Assembly: GCA_946885735.1 (NCBI GenBank)
Contig: CAMPGW010000002.1
Location: forward strand, 13,525 to 77,524
Direction: 5' to 3'
Source of the DNA: an uncultured Gammaproteobacteria bacterium
GTDB lineage: Bacteria > Pseudomonadota > Gammaproteobacteria > Xanthomonadales > Xanthomonadaceae
DNA length: 64,000 nucleotides
Below are positions 1 through 9,050 of the stretch, piece after piece. Below the pieces are notes generated by a model. The model saw only the letters and a program-made list of their open reading frames with translations. It made no database searches and was not told the DNA's origin. A program made the position numbers and the translations under genes. Numbering within the stretch: position 1 is the stretch's first letter; each line of letters opens with the position of its first letter.

Positions 1-1612
1 CGTCGGGCGCCGTCAGGTAAATCGGCACACGCCGGACCACACCCAGCACGAGGACGGTCTTCGCTGCCAGGGCCGACCGCGGGTCCGCACCCATCCGCTG
101 CGTCAGGCCAGCGACGGCGTCGGGCTGCAGAGCGACCGTCAAGTTGCCCGGGTCACGATAATTGGGGTGCGAATTCAGGAAGATCGTGCCTCCCTGGGCG
201 CCGCTGGCGACCACGGTGACGATGAAGGCCCCTGGCACGCCGAGCGGCGCAAGCCGGGAGGCTTCGCGGATCGCAGCCTCCGGCGCGATCCACTCCGATC
301 GCGGTACCTCGCCTTCGACGCTGGCCATCACCCGGGTCAATCCCCGCAACGCGAAGTCACGAGATGCCGGGATCGCCATCGCGCGGGTGAAGTGCGCCAC
401 GGCGTCCTCGGTGCGTCCAACTCGAGCGTACGCGGTGGCGAGATACTGTTGGGCGATTCCGTTCTCGGGCTCGGCGGCCACCAGTTGCTCGAGCGGGGGA
501 ACGGCCCAGGCTGCGTCGTCGAGCCGGGACAGCAGCAAGGCACCTCGCATGGCTGTCAGGTCGGCGTCGCGCGGTGCGAACCGCGAGGCCGCGACGGCGT
601 AGACGACGGCATCCAGGGAGGCATCCTGCGCGTCGCGCTGGCGCGCGCCTGCCAGCAACTGAAGCGCAAACGGCTCGGTCGACCTGCTCACGACGGGCTC
701 CACCAACGAGGGAATATCCACGTAGCGCTGTTCCTGCATCGCCAAGGCCGCCGCGTACCATCGCGGCCGGCCGATGACGAGCGCGAGCAGGGGCTCCGCA
801 CCCAGCCGATCCTCCAGTTCGGTCGCAAGCGCCTCCATCGCCGCACGACTTCCTCCCCACTGCGGTGACAAGCTGGTCATGACCTGCGCGGCCATCGCAT
901 GGCAGGCCGGATCGAGCTTTCGACCCTGCTTCACCGCGTCCGCGTGATCGCGACCACGCCCGTCCAGGCGGGCGACGTTGATGATCCCGACGTAGGCCTC
1001 CACCAGCAGGGGCTCGCGCTCGAGCGCTCGCTGGTAGAGTTCGAGCGACTGACCTGCCATTGCAGACATGGCAGTGAATTCGGCCTGCGTCACCTGGTCC
1101 GCGAAGCGGCCGGCGCGCAGCCTGTCGATGGCCCGCCGCAAGTGGGAGGCCCGACCCACGAGGGCAAACGCGCTTTCGGGCGCCAGCGCCAGCCAGGCCT
1201 GGCTCATCTCGTCGCTGGCCTGCGAGCCGTCGAAGATCTCGAAGTCGTGGTGGATGGCCTCGCTGCCCGGGCCATGCGCGGCGTGCCTGGCGAGGTCCTG
1301 CGCGAAGCGTTGGTCGAGTGATGATGCCGCCTTGCTTCGCAGCATCTCGCCAAGCTCGGACGCCGTGAGCCGCGGACCGAACTCGTTCCGGCAATGACGC
1401 TCGGCCAGCCCTGCAGGCCAGGCCGCGCCAGGAAGCGCTGGAAAGGCGAGGCATCGTTCCAGCGGATCCGCCATCAGGTCCGCGGTCTTCGCGAGCCGGA
1501 GGTATTCACGCGCCTGTGCATCCGGAATCCGGGCCACCCCGGCCGCGGACGCGGAACTGGCACCGGCGAGATGCGCGGCCACGAGTGCAACAGCTGCAAG
1601 ACACAAGCGCAT
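1..1612 (-). CDS. Secreted TPR-like protein, 3' end outside window
   Basis: The frame is open from an ATG at 1612 to the window edge, so the C-terminus is missing (about 537 residues seen). The N-terminus (MRLCLAAVALVAAHLAGA...) is a signal peptide ending near ASA, so the product is exported. The middle is Ala-rich and helical with tetratricopeptide-like stretches (YLATAYARVGRTEDAVAHF near residue 405). The last ~100 visible residues are beta-rich and Gly/Val-rich (GVPGAFIVTVVASGAQGG), suggesting a C-terminal beta domain. No catalytic motif is visible and the function is unknown. It is divergent from the M20 gene to its right. The call as real coding sequence rests on length, signal peptide and TPR pattern; the other long frames here are Arg/Ala-rich shadows. 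Confidence 0.75.
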   Translation of the reverse strand, partial: MRLCLAAVALVAAHLAGASSASAAGVARIPDAQAREYLRLAKTADLMADPLERCLAFPALPGAAWPAGLAERHCRNEFGPRLTASELGEMLRSKAASSLDQRFAQDLARHAAHGPGSEAIHHDFEIFDGSQASDEMSQAWLALAPESAFALVGRASHLRRAIDRLRAGRFADQVTQAEFTAMSAMAGQSLELYQRALEREPLLVEAYVGIINVARLDGRGRDHADAVKQGRKLDPACHAMAAQVMTSLSPQWGGSRAAMEALATELEDRLGAEPLLALVIGRPRWYAAALAMQEQRYVDIPSLVEPVVSRSTEPFALQLLAGARQRDAQDASLDAVVYAVAASRFAPRDADLTAMRGALLLSRLDDAAWAVPPLEQLVAAEPENGIAQQYLATAYARVGRTEDAVAHFTRAMAIPASRDFALRGLTRVMASVEGEVPRSEWIAPEAAIREASRLAPLGVPGAFIVTVVASGAQGGTIFLNSHPNYRDPGNLTVALQPDAVAGLTQRMGADPRSALAAKTVLVLGVVRRVPIYLTAPD

Positions 1613-1767
1613 GGTTCGACCCGCCCTCGGCAGTGATTTCCGTCGCCAGACTGTGCTGCAGAAGCCCGTCGACGGCAAGGGAACAGGCGCCAGGTCGCCT
1701 CCGGCTTTGGCGTGGGCGGCGGATGCCCTAGACTCGGGTCGCCGACTCACGCCGACTGGGGAACCCG

Positions 1768-3270
1768 ATGAAGCACGCTGCCGCATGCCGCCCTGCCCTT
1801 GTCGCTACCGTTCTCTGCCTGGCTGTGCTGAACGGTCCCGTGCTTGCTGCAGCGGGTGACCTCGCGCCGATCCGCGCGAAGATCGCCGCCCAGCACGACG
1901 CCAACGTCGAACGACTGCGCGAATGGATCGCGCTGCCCTCGATCGCGGCCGAGGACCTGGGCTATCCCGCCGGACCGGAATACCAGGCACAGCTGCTGCG
2001 CGAGGCCGGCTTCCAGCATGTCGAGATCATTCCCACCGATGGCAAGCCGGGCGTGTTCGCCACCCTCGACGCCGGCGCGGCGAAGACCGTTGGCGTGTAC
2101 ATGATGTATGACGTCAAGCAATACGATCCGGCGGAATGGAGCTCGCCGCCGCTGGAAGGCCGCATCGTCGACCTGCCCAACCTGGGCAGGGCGATGATGG
2201 GCCGTGGCGCGGTGAACCAGAAGGGCCCGCAGATGGCGATGCTGGCCGCGCTCAAGGCCTACAAGGCGGCCGGCCGCAAGCCGCCGGTCAACATCGTGCT
2301 GCTGGCCGAAGGCGAGGAAGAGATCGGCTCGGTGCACATCCGCCAGCTGGTGAATACGCCGCGCGTGAAGGACGCGCTGTCGAAGACCGTCGGCGTGTTC
2401 ATGCCCTCGGCGATGCAGAGCCCGGACGGCGTGGTCACCGTCAGCCTCGGCGCCAAGGGCATCGTCGAACTCGAGCTGGTGGCGAGCGGCGAGAAATGGG
2501 GCCGCGGCCCGAGCAAGGACGTGCACTCCTCGCTCAAGGCGATGGTGGACAGTCCCGCCTGGCGGCTGGTGAAGGCGCTCGACACGCTGGTGTCCGACGA
2601 CGGCAACACCATCACCATCGACGGCTACCCGAAGGCGCCACCGCTCAGTGCCGAACACAAGGCGATGATCGCCGCCACCGCCGCGCAACGCGACGAAGCC
2701 CGGGCCAAGGAGCAATTCGGCGTGCCGCGCTGGATCGACGACCTGCCCTGGCAGCAGGCGCAGGAGCGCCTGGTATCGCAGCCCACCGTGAACATCGAAG
2801 GCCTGGTCGGCGGTTACACCGGACCCGGCGGCAAGACCGTACTCCCGCACAAGGCGGTCGCCAAGATCGACATGCGGCTGGTGCCGGGGATGAAGTTCGA
2901 CGACGCCGTGGCCGCGCTGAAGGCGCATCTGGCCAAGCGCGGCTATGGCGACATCGAGGTCAAGGTCACCGGCGGCTACAACCCGACCGAGACGCGTTCG
3001 GACGCAGCCCTGATCCAGGCCCAGCTGGCGGTCCTGCGCGGGCGCGGCATCGCCCCGCTGCTGTGGCCGCGCAATGCCGGCTCGTATCCCGGCTTCGTGT
3101 TCACCGATCCGCCGCTGAGCCTGGCTTCCGGCCACTTCGGCCTCGGCCACGGCAGTGGCGCGCACGCACCGAACGAGTACTTCGTCATCGAGTCGAGCAA
3201 CCCCAAGGTCGAGGGCTTCGACGGCGCGGCGCTGTCCTACGCCGAATACCTCGAGCAGCTGGCGAAGTGA
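1768..3270 (+). CDS. Secreted M20-family peptidase-like protein with altered metal site
   Basis: 500 residues with a signal peptide (cut near VLAAAGD), so probably periplasmic. The fold is recognisably M20 (CNDP/ArgE/DapE type): EGEEEIGS near residue 180 supplies the catalytic Glu pair, KDVHSS near 254 the dimer-domain His, and GAHAPNEY near 468 the C-terminal His ligand. The usual GHYDV zinc motif reads MMYDV, the bridging-Asp motif (usually GRGxxDDKG) reads GRGAVNQKG, and the Asp that usually follows the third strand is replaced in VFMPSAMQ. Three of five expected metal ligands are therefore changed. It could be an altered-metal enzyme or a non-catalytic homologue. It is translationally coupled (TGATG) to the DUF1801 gene. 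Confidence 0.85.
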   Translation: MKHAAACRPALVATVLCLAVLNGPVLAAAGDLAPIRAKIAAQHDANVERLREWIALPSIAAEDLGYPAGPEYQAQLLREAGFQHVEIIPTDGKPGVFATLDAGAAKTVGVYMMYDVKQYDPAEWSSPPLEGRIVDLPNLGRAMMGRGAVNQKGPQMAMLAALKAYKAAGRKPPVNIVLLAEGEEEIGSVHIRQLVNTPRVKDALSKTVGVFMPSAMQSPDGVVTVSLGAKGIVELELVASGEKWGRGPSKDVHSSLKAMVDSPAWRLVKALDTLVSDDGNTITIDGYPKAPPLSAEHKAMIAATAAQRDEARAKEQFGVPRWIDDLPWQQAQERLVSQPTVNIEGLVGGYTGPGGKTVLPHKAVAKIDMRLVPGMKFDDAVAALKAHLAKRGYGDIEVKVTGGYNPTETRSDAALIQAQLAVLRGRGIAPLLWPRNAGSYPGFVFTDPPLSLASGHFGLGHGSGAHAPNEYFVIESSNPKVEGFDGAALSYAEYLEQLAK

Positions 3271-3653
3271 TGGCGGGCAAGCGCCCCGCCACCGTCGCCG
3301 AATACATCGCCGCGGCGCCCGCCGCCGGGCAGGCGCACCTGCGGCGCCTGCACGCGATCCTGAAGGAGGCTGCGCCGAAGGCGAAGGAAGCGATCAAGTG
3401 GGGCAACCCCTTCTTCGTCGAGCCACGCTTCGTGTTCGCCTTCTCCGCCTGCAAGTCGCACCTGAACTTCGCGCCGGGCCCGGCCACGCTCGAACACTTT
3501 CGCGACGAGCTCGCCGGCCAACGCACGACGAAGCATTACCTGCAGGTGCCGTATGCCTCGCCGTTGCCGGAAGACCTGATCCGGCGCATGGCCGAGCACT
3601 GCGTCGCCACCGTGGCGGCGCGCGAGGACGAGGGCTTCTGGGCGCCGACGTGA
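3270..3653 (+). CDS. DUF1801 (YdhG-like) protein
   Basis: 127 residues, starting at an ATG that shares one base with the TGA of the M20-like gene, so it is probably translated by coupling. The sequence matches the DUF1801/YdhG fold: an N-terminal helical part (TVAEYIAAAPAAGQAHLRRL), then EAIKWGNPFFV and FAFSACKSHLNF, the aromatic core typical of the family. Bacterial members are small cytosolic proteins, some compared to frataxin-like iron chaperones, but no firm biochemical role is established. A longer overlapping frame beginning at 2136 is a shadow of the M20-like gene. It converges with the hydrolase at 3657, leaving only three bases between the stops. Confidence 0.85.
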   Translation: MAGKRPATVAEYIAAAPAAGQAHLRRLHAILKEAAPKAKEAIKWGNPFFVEPRFVFAFSACKSHLNFAPGPATLEHFRDELAGQRTTKHYLQVPYASPLPEDLIRRMAEHCVATVAAREDEGFWAPT

Positions 3654-3656
3654 GCG

Positions 3657-4742
3657 CTAGCGCGCGCTCCTCGCCGCCGGTTTGCCGGCCACCTCGTCCA
3701 GCACCTCGACGATCGCATCCACCACCGCCTGCGGCTGGTCGATCTGCACGTTGTGGCGCGAGCGCGGCACCATGCGCCGCACGCCGCGACTCGACAACCC
3801 GGCCGTCTGCGTGTGCAGGGAGGTCATCGAGGCGTAGTTGAGCTCGCCAAACGGCGGCGCCATGTCGAACATGCTCGAGCTCAGCACGACCAGCGGCCTG
3901 TCTCCGAGCGGACGCCGCCCGCCGAACAAGGCCGCGTAACGTGCGTCCGCCGATCGGTCGGGCCCGTAGATGCTGTGCAGCAGTTCGTCGCGCTGGGCAC
4001 GCTGGTGGGTCGGGGCGTGTTGCAGGCGCGCGCGCTCGGCCAGGATCTCCGCGCCCAGCTGCGGGCGCGGCGGGTCCGTGCAGCGGGTGTATTTGGGCGT
4101 GGCCGGCGCGAGCTCGCCGGCCTCGGCGGACTTCAGGCAATCGGCAAAATGCTCGACCGCGCCGGCGATGGATTCGCGATCGTCGGTGAAGCTCTTCGCC
4201 ACCAGCTCCTTGCCGAAGCGTTCCTCCAGCAGGCTGCCGATGCGCTCCTTGGCACGCTCCTCCGACGGGTCCACCAGCACCAGGCCTACGACCTGCTGCG
4301 GGTACGTCGCCGCGTACAGCTTCATGTTGAATCCGCCCAGCGAATGCCCGACCAGGACCAGCGGACCTTCGATGCCGGCGCGATCGAGCAGCGTGTGCAG
4401 GTCGTCCACCACGTTCGCGGGCGTGGGCGGCCGTGGCGACGGATCGCTGTAGCCCAGTCCTGCGCGATCGTAGCTGCAGGCGCGCGTGCTCGGCGCCAGC
4501 GCTGGCTGCACGAGCGCCCAGGTCACCGACCAGTCGAAGCCGCCGCCGTCGAACACCACGGTGGGCTGGCCCTCGCCGACGCAGTACAGGTTCATCCTCC
4601 GCCCCTGCCCGACGTCCACCAGGCGCTGCGCGCGCGTGTAGTCCTTCGCCACCTGGTCGATCGGGACCAGCGCGAGGCTTGCGGCCGACGCGGTGGCGGC
4701 CGCCGACAGCAGCCCGAAGGCGAAGGCGATGCGAAGGTTCAT
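3657..4742 (-). CDS. Exported alpha/beta hydrolase
   Basis: 361 residues with a signal peptide (MNLRIAFAFGLLSAAATASA). It is an alpha/beta-hydrolase: GLGYSDPSPRPPTPANVVDDL is the conserved block before the nucleophile elbow, LVLVGHSLGGFNMKLYA carries the nucleophile Ser in GHSLGG near residue 140, and a His in PRSRHNVQIDQP near 334 is the likely catalytic base. The substrate cannot be told; close families are esterases and haloalkane-dehalogenase-like hydrolases. The ATG overlaps the stop of the upstream hydrolase (ATGA), so it is the last gene of a three-gene operon with the EcsC-like gene. Confidence 0.88.
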   Translation of the reverse strand: MNLRIAFAFGLLSAAATASAASLALVPIDQVAKDYTRAQRLVDVGQGRRMNLYCVGEGQPTVVFDGGGFDWSVTWALVQPALAPSTRACSYDRAGLGYSDPSPRPPTPANVVDDLHTLLDRAGIEGPLVLVGHSLGGFNMKLYAATYPQQVVGLVLVDPSEERAKERIGSLLEERFGKELVAKSFTDDRESIAGAVEHFADCLKSAEAGELAPATPKYTRCTDPPRPQLGAEILAERARLQHAPTHQRAQRDELLHSIYGPDRSADARYAALFGGRRPLGDRPLVVLSSSMFDMAPPFGELNYASMTSLHTQTAGLSSRGVRRMVPRSRHNVQIDQPQAVVDAIVEVLDEVAGKPAARSAR

Positions 4743-5719
4743 GCGTGGGGTCCGGGGCGTGGCGATGACGGGGATGATAGTGACATTCCAGCCTCGCCGG
4801 CAGCCACGAAATCGAGGATGGCCATGACCAGCGCGACGCGCGGGAAATGGTTGTTGCCGGCCAGCACGCGCATCGCCAGGCTACTGGTCTCGAAGGGCAG
4901 CGCGATGGACCAATGGTCCGCATCGGCGATCGCCAGGAGGTGGCTGCCGGGAAGCACGGCATCTTCGAAGAGGACCTGGCCGTCGTTGCGCACGTCGTGC
5001 TCGCGCAACTGGCGGTGAAAGGGCGCGAGCAGCGGGTTGACGCCGGCCTCGTCCGTCACCGCCGCCACGGCGTAGGTCGGCGGGCGCGAGGCGATCGCCA
5101 GATAGGCATCCCTCGCCGCCGTCGCCTGGGCGTAGGTCTGGCTGTCCACGCCGCCGCCGTCGCCGGCGCCGCAGGTGGGTACGTCGATGCCCTCCAACAG
5201 GGTTTCCAGCCATTCGGCCCACGGCGAAGCCAGCGGCGTCCCGTTGACGACGCCGGCGACGGTCACCAGGGCGTCGACGCGGCCGATCCACCTTCGTTCG
5301 TCGGCGTCCAGCACCGCTGCGTGCATGAAATCGGTCGCGCCCTTCGAATAGGCGATCACGATGGCGCCCTTTAGTGCCGACGCCTGCGCCTGCATCCAGT
5401 CGTGGATCGCACGGCCGTTGCGGCCCGAGGATGATCGCCCTTCCAGGTCCAGCACGTGGATGCGGTGGCCGCGCGCGCGCAGCAACGCATGGGCGTCGGC
5501 GAAGGGCGTCGTCCAGGGCGCGACGCACTCGCCGAACATCCCGGGAATGATCACGATCGGTCGCGGGACCGACGCATCCGACACGGGCACGGGCGCATCG
5601 TCGGCCGCGTCCGGAAGGCGCAGCCACCCACGGCAACCCTTCACCACATCCGCGGCGACGCCATGCTCGCGCAGGGCGCGGCAGAAATACCCGGCAAACG
5701 CCTCGCGGCGATCAATCAC
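4739..5719 (-). CDS. Lipase-like alpha/beta hydrolase
   Basis: About 326 residues from a GTG at 5719. I chose this start because GTGATTGA overlaps the end of the EcsC-like gene; the frame stays open further upstream but only as Arg-rich sequence. IVIIPGMFGECVAPW resembles the oxyanion-loop strand of lipases, and IVIAYSKGATDFMHA near residue 147 is a nucleophile elbow of AYSKG type rather than the usual GHSxG. A late ADADHWSIALP supplies a plausible catalytic His. No signal peptide is seen, so it is probably cytoplasmic. Its neighbours suggest work on lipids or esters together with the exported hydrolase; the substrate is unknown. Confidence 0.82.
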   Translation of the reverse strand: MIDRREAFAGYFCRALREHGVAADVVKGCRGWLRLPDAADDAPVPVSDASVPRPIVIIPGMFGECVAPWTTPFADAHALLRARGHRIHVLDLEGRSSSGRNGRAIHDWMQAQASALKGAIVIAYSKGATDFMHAAVLDADERRWIGRVDALVTVAGVVNGTPLASPWAEWLETLLEGIDVPTCGAGDGGGVDSQTYAQATAARDAYLAIASRPPTYAVAAVTDEAGVNPLLAPFHRQLREHDVRNDGQVLFEDAVLPGSHLLAIADADHWSIALPFETSSLAMRVLAGNNHFPRVALVMAILDFVAAGEAGMSLSSPSSPRPGPHA

Positions 5720-6353
5720 GCGCGGCGACGTCCGCCGGCGTCTTGTCCGGCGTGCCCGCGAAGAACCCAAGGGTGGTCGTGCCGACCTGCACCGTGTCGT
5801 AGTACGCGTATGCCGCCACGCCGACCGCGCCGACGACGGGCAGCCACCGCGTGAAAGCCTTGCCGAGCGCGCGCTGGCCGATCTTGATCCCGATCGACCG
5901 GGCGATCTTCTGCAGCAAGTGGATGGTCGCGGGCTTGACCAGTATTTGCGCGCCTGCCTGCACGACGATATCGCGCAAGGCCTGCGCGGCCGTGTGACGG
6001 AACAGGCAGTAGAGCATCGCCTCCCGCGTCAGCACCGACTTGCGGCCATGCAGCGCGGCGATGTCGGCCACCAGTTGCGCCTGGATCTTCCAGACCGCGA
6101 CCAGCTCGGGCAGCATCGTCAGCCAGCCGAACGGGCCGGGTGGAAGCGAGAGCGTGCCTGCCGCCAGTGAAGCGCGCGCCGCAGCGGTGGCGATGGCCTG
6201 GCGCGCGTCGGCTTCCGCGGATTTCGACTTGCGCCGGGCGCTGCTGGGAACGTTGCCGATGAAGCCCAGGATCGCATCGCCGATGCGGGCGCCGACGTCG
6301 CCGGCGTTCGGCGCCTGGCCGGGTCGGGTCATGCCCTTCGATGCGGCGGCCAT
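5712..6353 (-). CDS. EcsC-like protein
   Basis: 213 residues from the ATG at 6353, preceded by AGGAGG at good spacing; longer forms of this frame are Arg-rich and unlikely. The middle (TLSLPPGPFGWLTMLPELVAVWKIQAQLVADIAALHG) and the hydrophobic C-terminal segment (WLPVVGAVGVAAYAYYDT) match the EcsC family, named after a Bacillus ABC-transporter-associated protein of unclear biochemical role. The two Gly-rich hydrophobic stretches suggest membrane association. It is first in an overlapping operon with two alpha/beta hydrolases. The function is not established. Confidence 0.8.
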   Translation of the reverse strand: MAAASKGMTRPGQAPNAGDVGARIGDAILGFIGNVPSSARRKSKSAEADARQAIATAAARASLAAGTLSLPPGPFGWLTMLPELVAVWKIQAQLVADIAALHGRKSVLTREAMLYCLFRHTAAQALRDIVVQAGAQILVKPATIHLLQKIARSIGIKIGQRALGKAFTRWLPVVGAVGVAAYAYYDTVQVGTTTLGFFAGTPDKTPADVAARD

Positions 6354-6447
6354 GCGGGCCCTCCTCGCTCGTTGCCGTTGTGGCCGCGCGCATGCGCGAC
6401 TGTTGACACTACGATAGCCCAACTCCGCGACGTTCCAGCGCCGATAC

Positions 6448-6474
6448 GAAAACGCCCCGGCGGACCGGGGCGTT
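6448..6474 (-). terminator. Rho-independent terminator of the S1E protease gene
   Basis: A 10-bp stem AACGCCCCGG / CCGGGGCGTT with a four-base loop. Read on the minus strand it is followed by TTTTCGT. It lies 24 bases after the protease stop codon. Confidence 0.85.
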
Positions 6475-6497
6475 CGTCGCGATCACGCGGGCAAGCC

Positions 6498-7703
6498 TCA
6501 GCTCCCGGTGCGCAGGCTCAATCCATATGCCGACAGGATCGGCCACAGCGGCTGGAAGAAGCTGCGCGTCCCGGTGCTGCCGCAACTGCCGCTGCCGCCC
6601 GACAACACGCCCTGCGCCTGGCCGGGTCCGGTGATGAAGGAGCCGCCCGAGTCGCCGCCTTCCGAACAGGCGGTGGTCATCGTCAGGTTGAGCACGGTCT
6701 CGCCGCTGGCGTAGTTGACGGTCTTGCCCTTGCCCAGGACCGTGCCGCAGCGCCAGCCGGTGGTGCGGCCGGAGCGGCAGACGGCGGCGCCGACGGGCGC
6801 GGCGGTCAGGCCACGCACGGTCACGTCGCCGTTGCCCCAGCCATACACCCGTGGGATCAAGGAGTGGCTGCTGTCCACCTTCACCCAGGCATAGTCGTAA
6901 CCGCTCTGCCCCGGCGCCGGGAAACGCGAGGCGTAGAAGCTGCCCAGGCGCGTGCCGACCGACCACTGGTAGGGCTCGTAATACACCACTTCGCCGACCT
7001 TGCCGCAGTGACCGGCGGTGACGTAACCCGGCACGGTTCCGCGCATCACGGCGAAGCCGATCGAGCAGGCGTAGACATAGCCGTCACCGGGACGACGCAG
7101 CACGCCGTAGCCACCCTTGACGCCCATGCGCAGGCTCGGCTGCTCGGCCTCGACCTGGAAGCGCACCGTATCGGCATTCGCGCCGCTGGCCGCGACCAAC
7201 TCGATCGCCGCCTGCTGCCCGTCCTTGCCGATGGTGACGACGACGCTGTTCGACGGCACGTCCACGTACCAGCCGTGCACGCCCTTCGGCACCTTGCCGC
7301 CGCGGGCCAGCAGTTCGTCGAGCGCCGACTTCGAGGCCTCCAGCGCGGCGAGCGTGTGTCGCGCGGCGCGGATCTCGACGTCCGCGGGTGCCTTCTGCGC
7401 ACCACGCGTCGAAGCAACCACCAGCCGGTAGTTGCGGTTCTTCTTCCGCTCGATCCAGCTGCCGGCGAAGTGGCGGCCCTGCGACGCGGCGAGTTGCTTT
7501 TCCTGCTTCGCCGCGAGGCGTTCGATCTTCAGGTACTGCGACAGCTGCGACGGCGTCAGCCCGAGGTCGCGCTGCAAGGCCTGGCGTACGACCGCCGGGA
7601 CGTCGTCGGCGGGGCCGGCAGCGGCGGCGCCCATTGCGAGGAAGATGGAGAACGGCGCACAAACCAGCAGGCCGCGCTTGGCCCGCGAAAGAAGCGATCG
7701 CAT
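6498..7703 (-). CDS. Secreted S1E (alpha-lytic type) serine protease with propeptide
   Basis: 401 residues from the ATG at 7703, preceded by AGGAGA. A signal peptide (LLVCAPFSIFLAMGAAAAG) is followed by an ~185-residue propeptide of the alpha-lytic pro-domain type (ALQRDLGLTPSQLSQYLKIE), which in this family acts as a folding chaperone and inhibitor. The mature S1E domain shows the full triad: His in GYVTAGHCG, Asp in GYDYAWVKVD and Ser in CSEGGDSGG, with paired cysteines. It is exported via Sec and the outer membrane and is expected to degrade extracellular proteins. It has its own terminator, so it is monocistronic. This family is typical of Lysobacter and relatives. Confidence 0.95.
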   Translation of the reverse strand: MRSLLSRAKRGLLVCAPFSIFLAMGAAAAGPADDVPAVVRQALQRDLGLTPSQLSQYLKIERLAAKQEKQLAASQGRHFAGSWIERKKNRNYRLVVASTRGAQKAPADVEIRAARHTLAALEASKSALDELLARGGKVPKGVHGWYVDVPSNSVVVTIGKDGQQAAIELVAASGANADTVRFQVEAEQPSLRMGVKGGYGVLRRPGDGYVYACSIGFAVMRGTVPGYVTAGHCGKVGEVVYYEPYQWSVGTRLGSFYASRFPAPGQSGYDYAWVKVDSSHSLIPRVYGWGNGDVTVRGLTAAPVGAAVCRSGRTTGWRCGTVLGKGKTVNYASGETVLNLTMTTACSEGGDSGGSFITGPGQAQGVLSGGSGSCGSTGTRSFFQPLWPILSAYGLSLRTGS

Positions 7704-7880
7704 CAACGGAAATCTCCTGGGGGGACGGAGTGGCGCGGATCCGCGATGAAGCGGCGGTGCAGCAGGTGATGCGAATCCGGCGGGCGATACTGGCACAAGT
7801 GTGACGCGCGTGATGAACACTCTCTAAGCGGCAGATGCGCTTGAGTGCTGATACGACTGGATCGTACGGCCGCTGGCGCG

Positions 7881-8882
7881 CTAGGCGGCGGCGCTCGCGG
7901 CCGCTTCTGCCGCCAGGGAAAACGAACGCAGTCGCGCGGCGTGATCGAACACGTTGGCGGTCAACATCAGCTCGTCCGGCCGATGCGCCTCGATGAAGGC
8001 GCGCATGCCGTCGCGCACCGATCCGGGCGCACCGACCACGGCGCAAGCCAGCGCCGCATCGACACCGGCCTTCTCCGCCGGCGTGCAGTATTCGTCGATC
8101 GCCGCGGCCGAGGCCAGCGGCGGCGGCACCAGGCCGGGCCGGCCACGACGCAGGTTGACGAAGGCCTGCTGTTGCGTCGTGAACAGGCGCCGCGCCTCGT
8201 CGTCGGTTTCGGCGGCGACCACGTTCAAGGCCAGCATCACATGCGGGCGGTCCAGCCGCGCCGACGGCTTGAAGCGACTGCGATAAAGCTGCAACGCCTC
8301 GTCCATGGCGGCAGGCGCGAAATGCGAGGCGAAGGCATACGGCAGGCCGAGCGCGGCCGCCAATTGCGCGCCGAACAGGCTCGACCCGAGGATCCAGGCC
8401 TCGACTTCGATGCCTGCACCCGGCACCGCCTGCACGGCCTGGCCCGGTTGCGCGGGCTCGAAGTACTGCAAGAGCTCCATCACGTCGGCGGGAAATTCCT
8501 CGGCGCCCTGGTAGTAGCGACGCAATGCGCGCGTGGCCGCCGTATCGGTCCCGGGTGCGCGCCCGAGCCCGAGGTCGATGCGCCCGGGATAGAGCGCGCC
8601 CAGGGTGCCGAACTGCTCGGCCACCTGCAGCGGCGCATGGTTGGGCAGCATGATGCCGCCGGCGCCGACGCGGATGCTCGTCGTGCCGCCGGCGACGTGG
8701 CCGATCAGCACCGCCGTCGCCGCGCTGGCGATGCCTGGCATGTTGTGGTGTTCGGCCAGCCAGAAACGGCGGTAGCCCAGGCGCTCGGCGTGCTGCGCCA
8801 ACTCGAGTGTGTTCGCGAAGGTCCGCGCCGGCGTGCTGCCGACGGTCACCGGGGCCAGGTCCAGGATCGAGAGGGGAATCAT
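7881..8882 (-). CDS. LLM-class flavin-dependent oxidoreductase
   Basis: 333 residues of the luciferase-like monooxygenase fold. The N-terminal strand SILDLAPV, the [17 protein letters not shown] block and [21 protein letters not shown] (the FMN-binding barrel strands) are diagnostic, as is [15 protein letters not shown]. Members of this YhbW-like subfamily use FMN or F420; in proteobacteria FMN with a separate reductase is expected. No reductase lies next to it and the substrate is unknown. It reads in the same direction as the protease but is separated by 177 bases, so it is probably its own unit, divergent from ompW. Confidence 0.9.
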   Translation of the reverse strand: MIPLSILDLAPVTVGSTPARTFANTLELAQHAERLGYRRFWLAEHHNMPGIASAATAVLIGHVAGGTTSIRVGAGGIMLPNHAPLQVAEQFGTLGALYPGRIDLGLGRAPGTDTAATRALRRYYQGAEEFPADVMELLQYFEPAQPGQAVQAVPGAGIEVEAWILGSSLFGAQLAAALGLPYAFASHFAPAAMDEALQLYRSRFKPSARLDRPHVMLALNVVAAETDDEARRLFTTQQQAFVNLRRGRPGLVPPPLASAAAIDEYCTPAEKAGVDAALACAVVGAPGSVRDGMRAFIEAHRPDELMLTANVFDHAARLRSFSLAAEAAASAAA

Positions 8883-9050
8883 CGGGTCTCACCACGCATG
8901 GGCATGCGCTTGATATGGGGCGCGACCCGGCGTGCCGAAAGGGGGCCCTGCACATTTCCTGCACGCGATACCGACGCCGCCTGCACGCCCGGTTGCCTAT
9001 GTTTGCCGGGTTTCACCCACCCACGCATCCCACCCGTCTAAGGACCACCC

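Noticed and set aside
357..1454. 365-codon minus-strand frame inside the first gene
   Set aside because: Arg/Ala/Pro-rich shadow frame; the frame from 1612 has a signal peptide and TPR-like sequence and stays open to the window edge.
1747..3165. 472-codon minus-strand frame opposite the M20-like gene
   Set aside because: Composition (His, Arg, Gln, Leu rich) is typical of the antisense of a GC-rich gene; no motif.
6364..6497. Possible small gene between the EcsC-like and protease genes
   Set aside because: Contains only the protease terminator and the EcsC ribosome binding site; no frame with a start signal.
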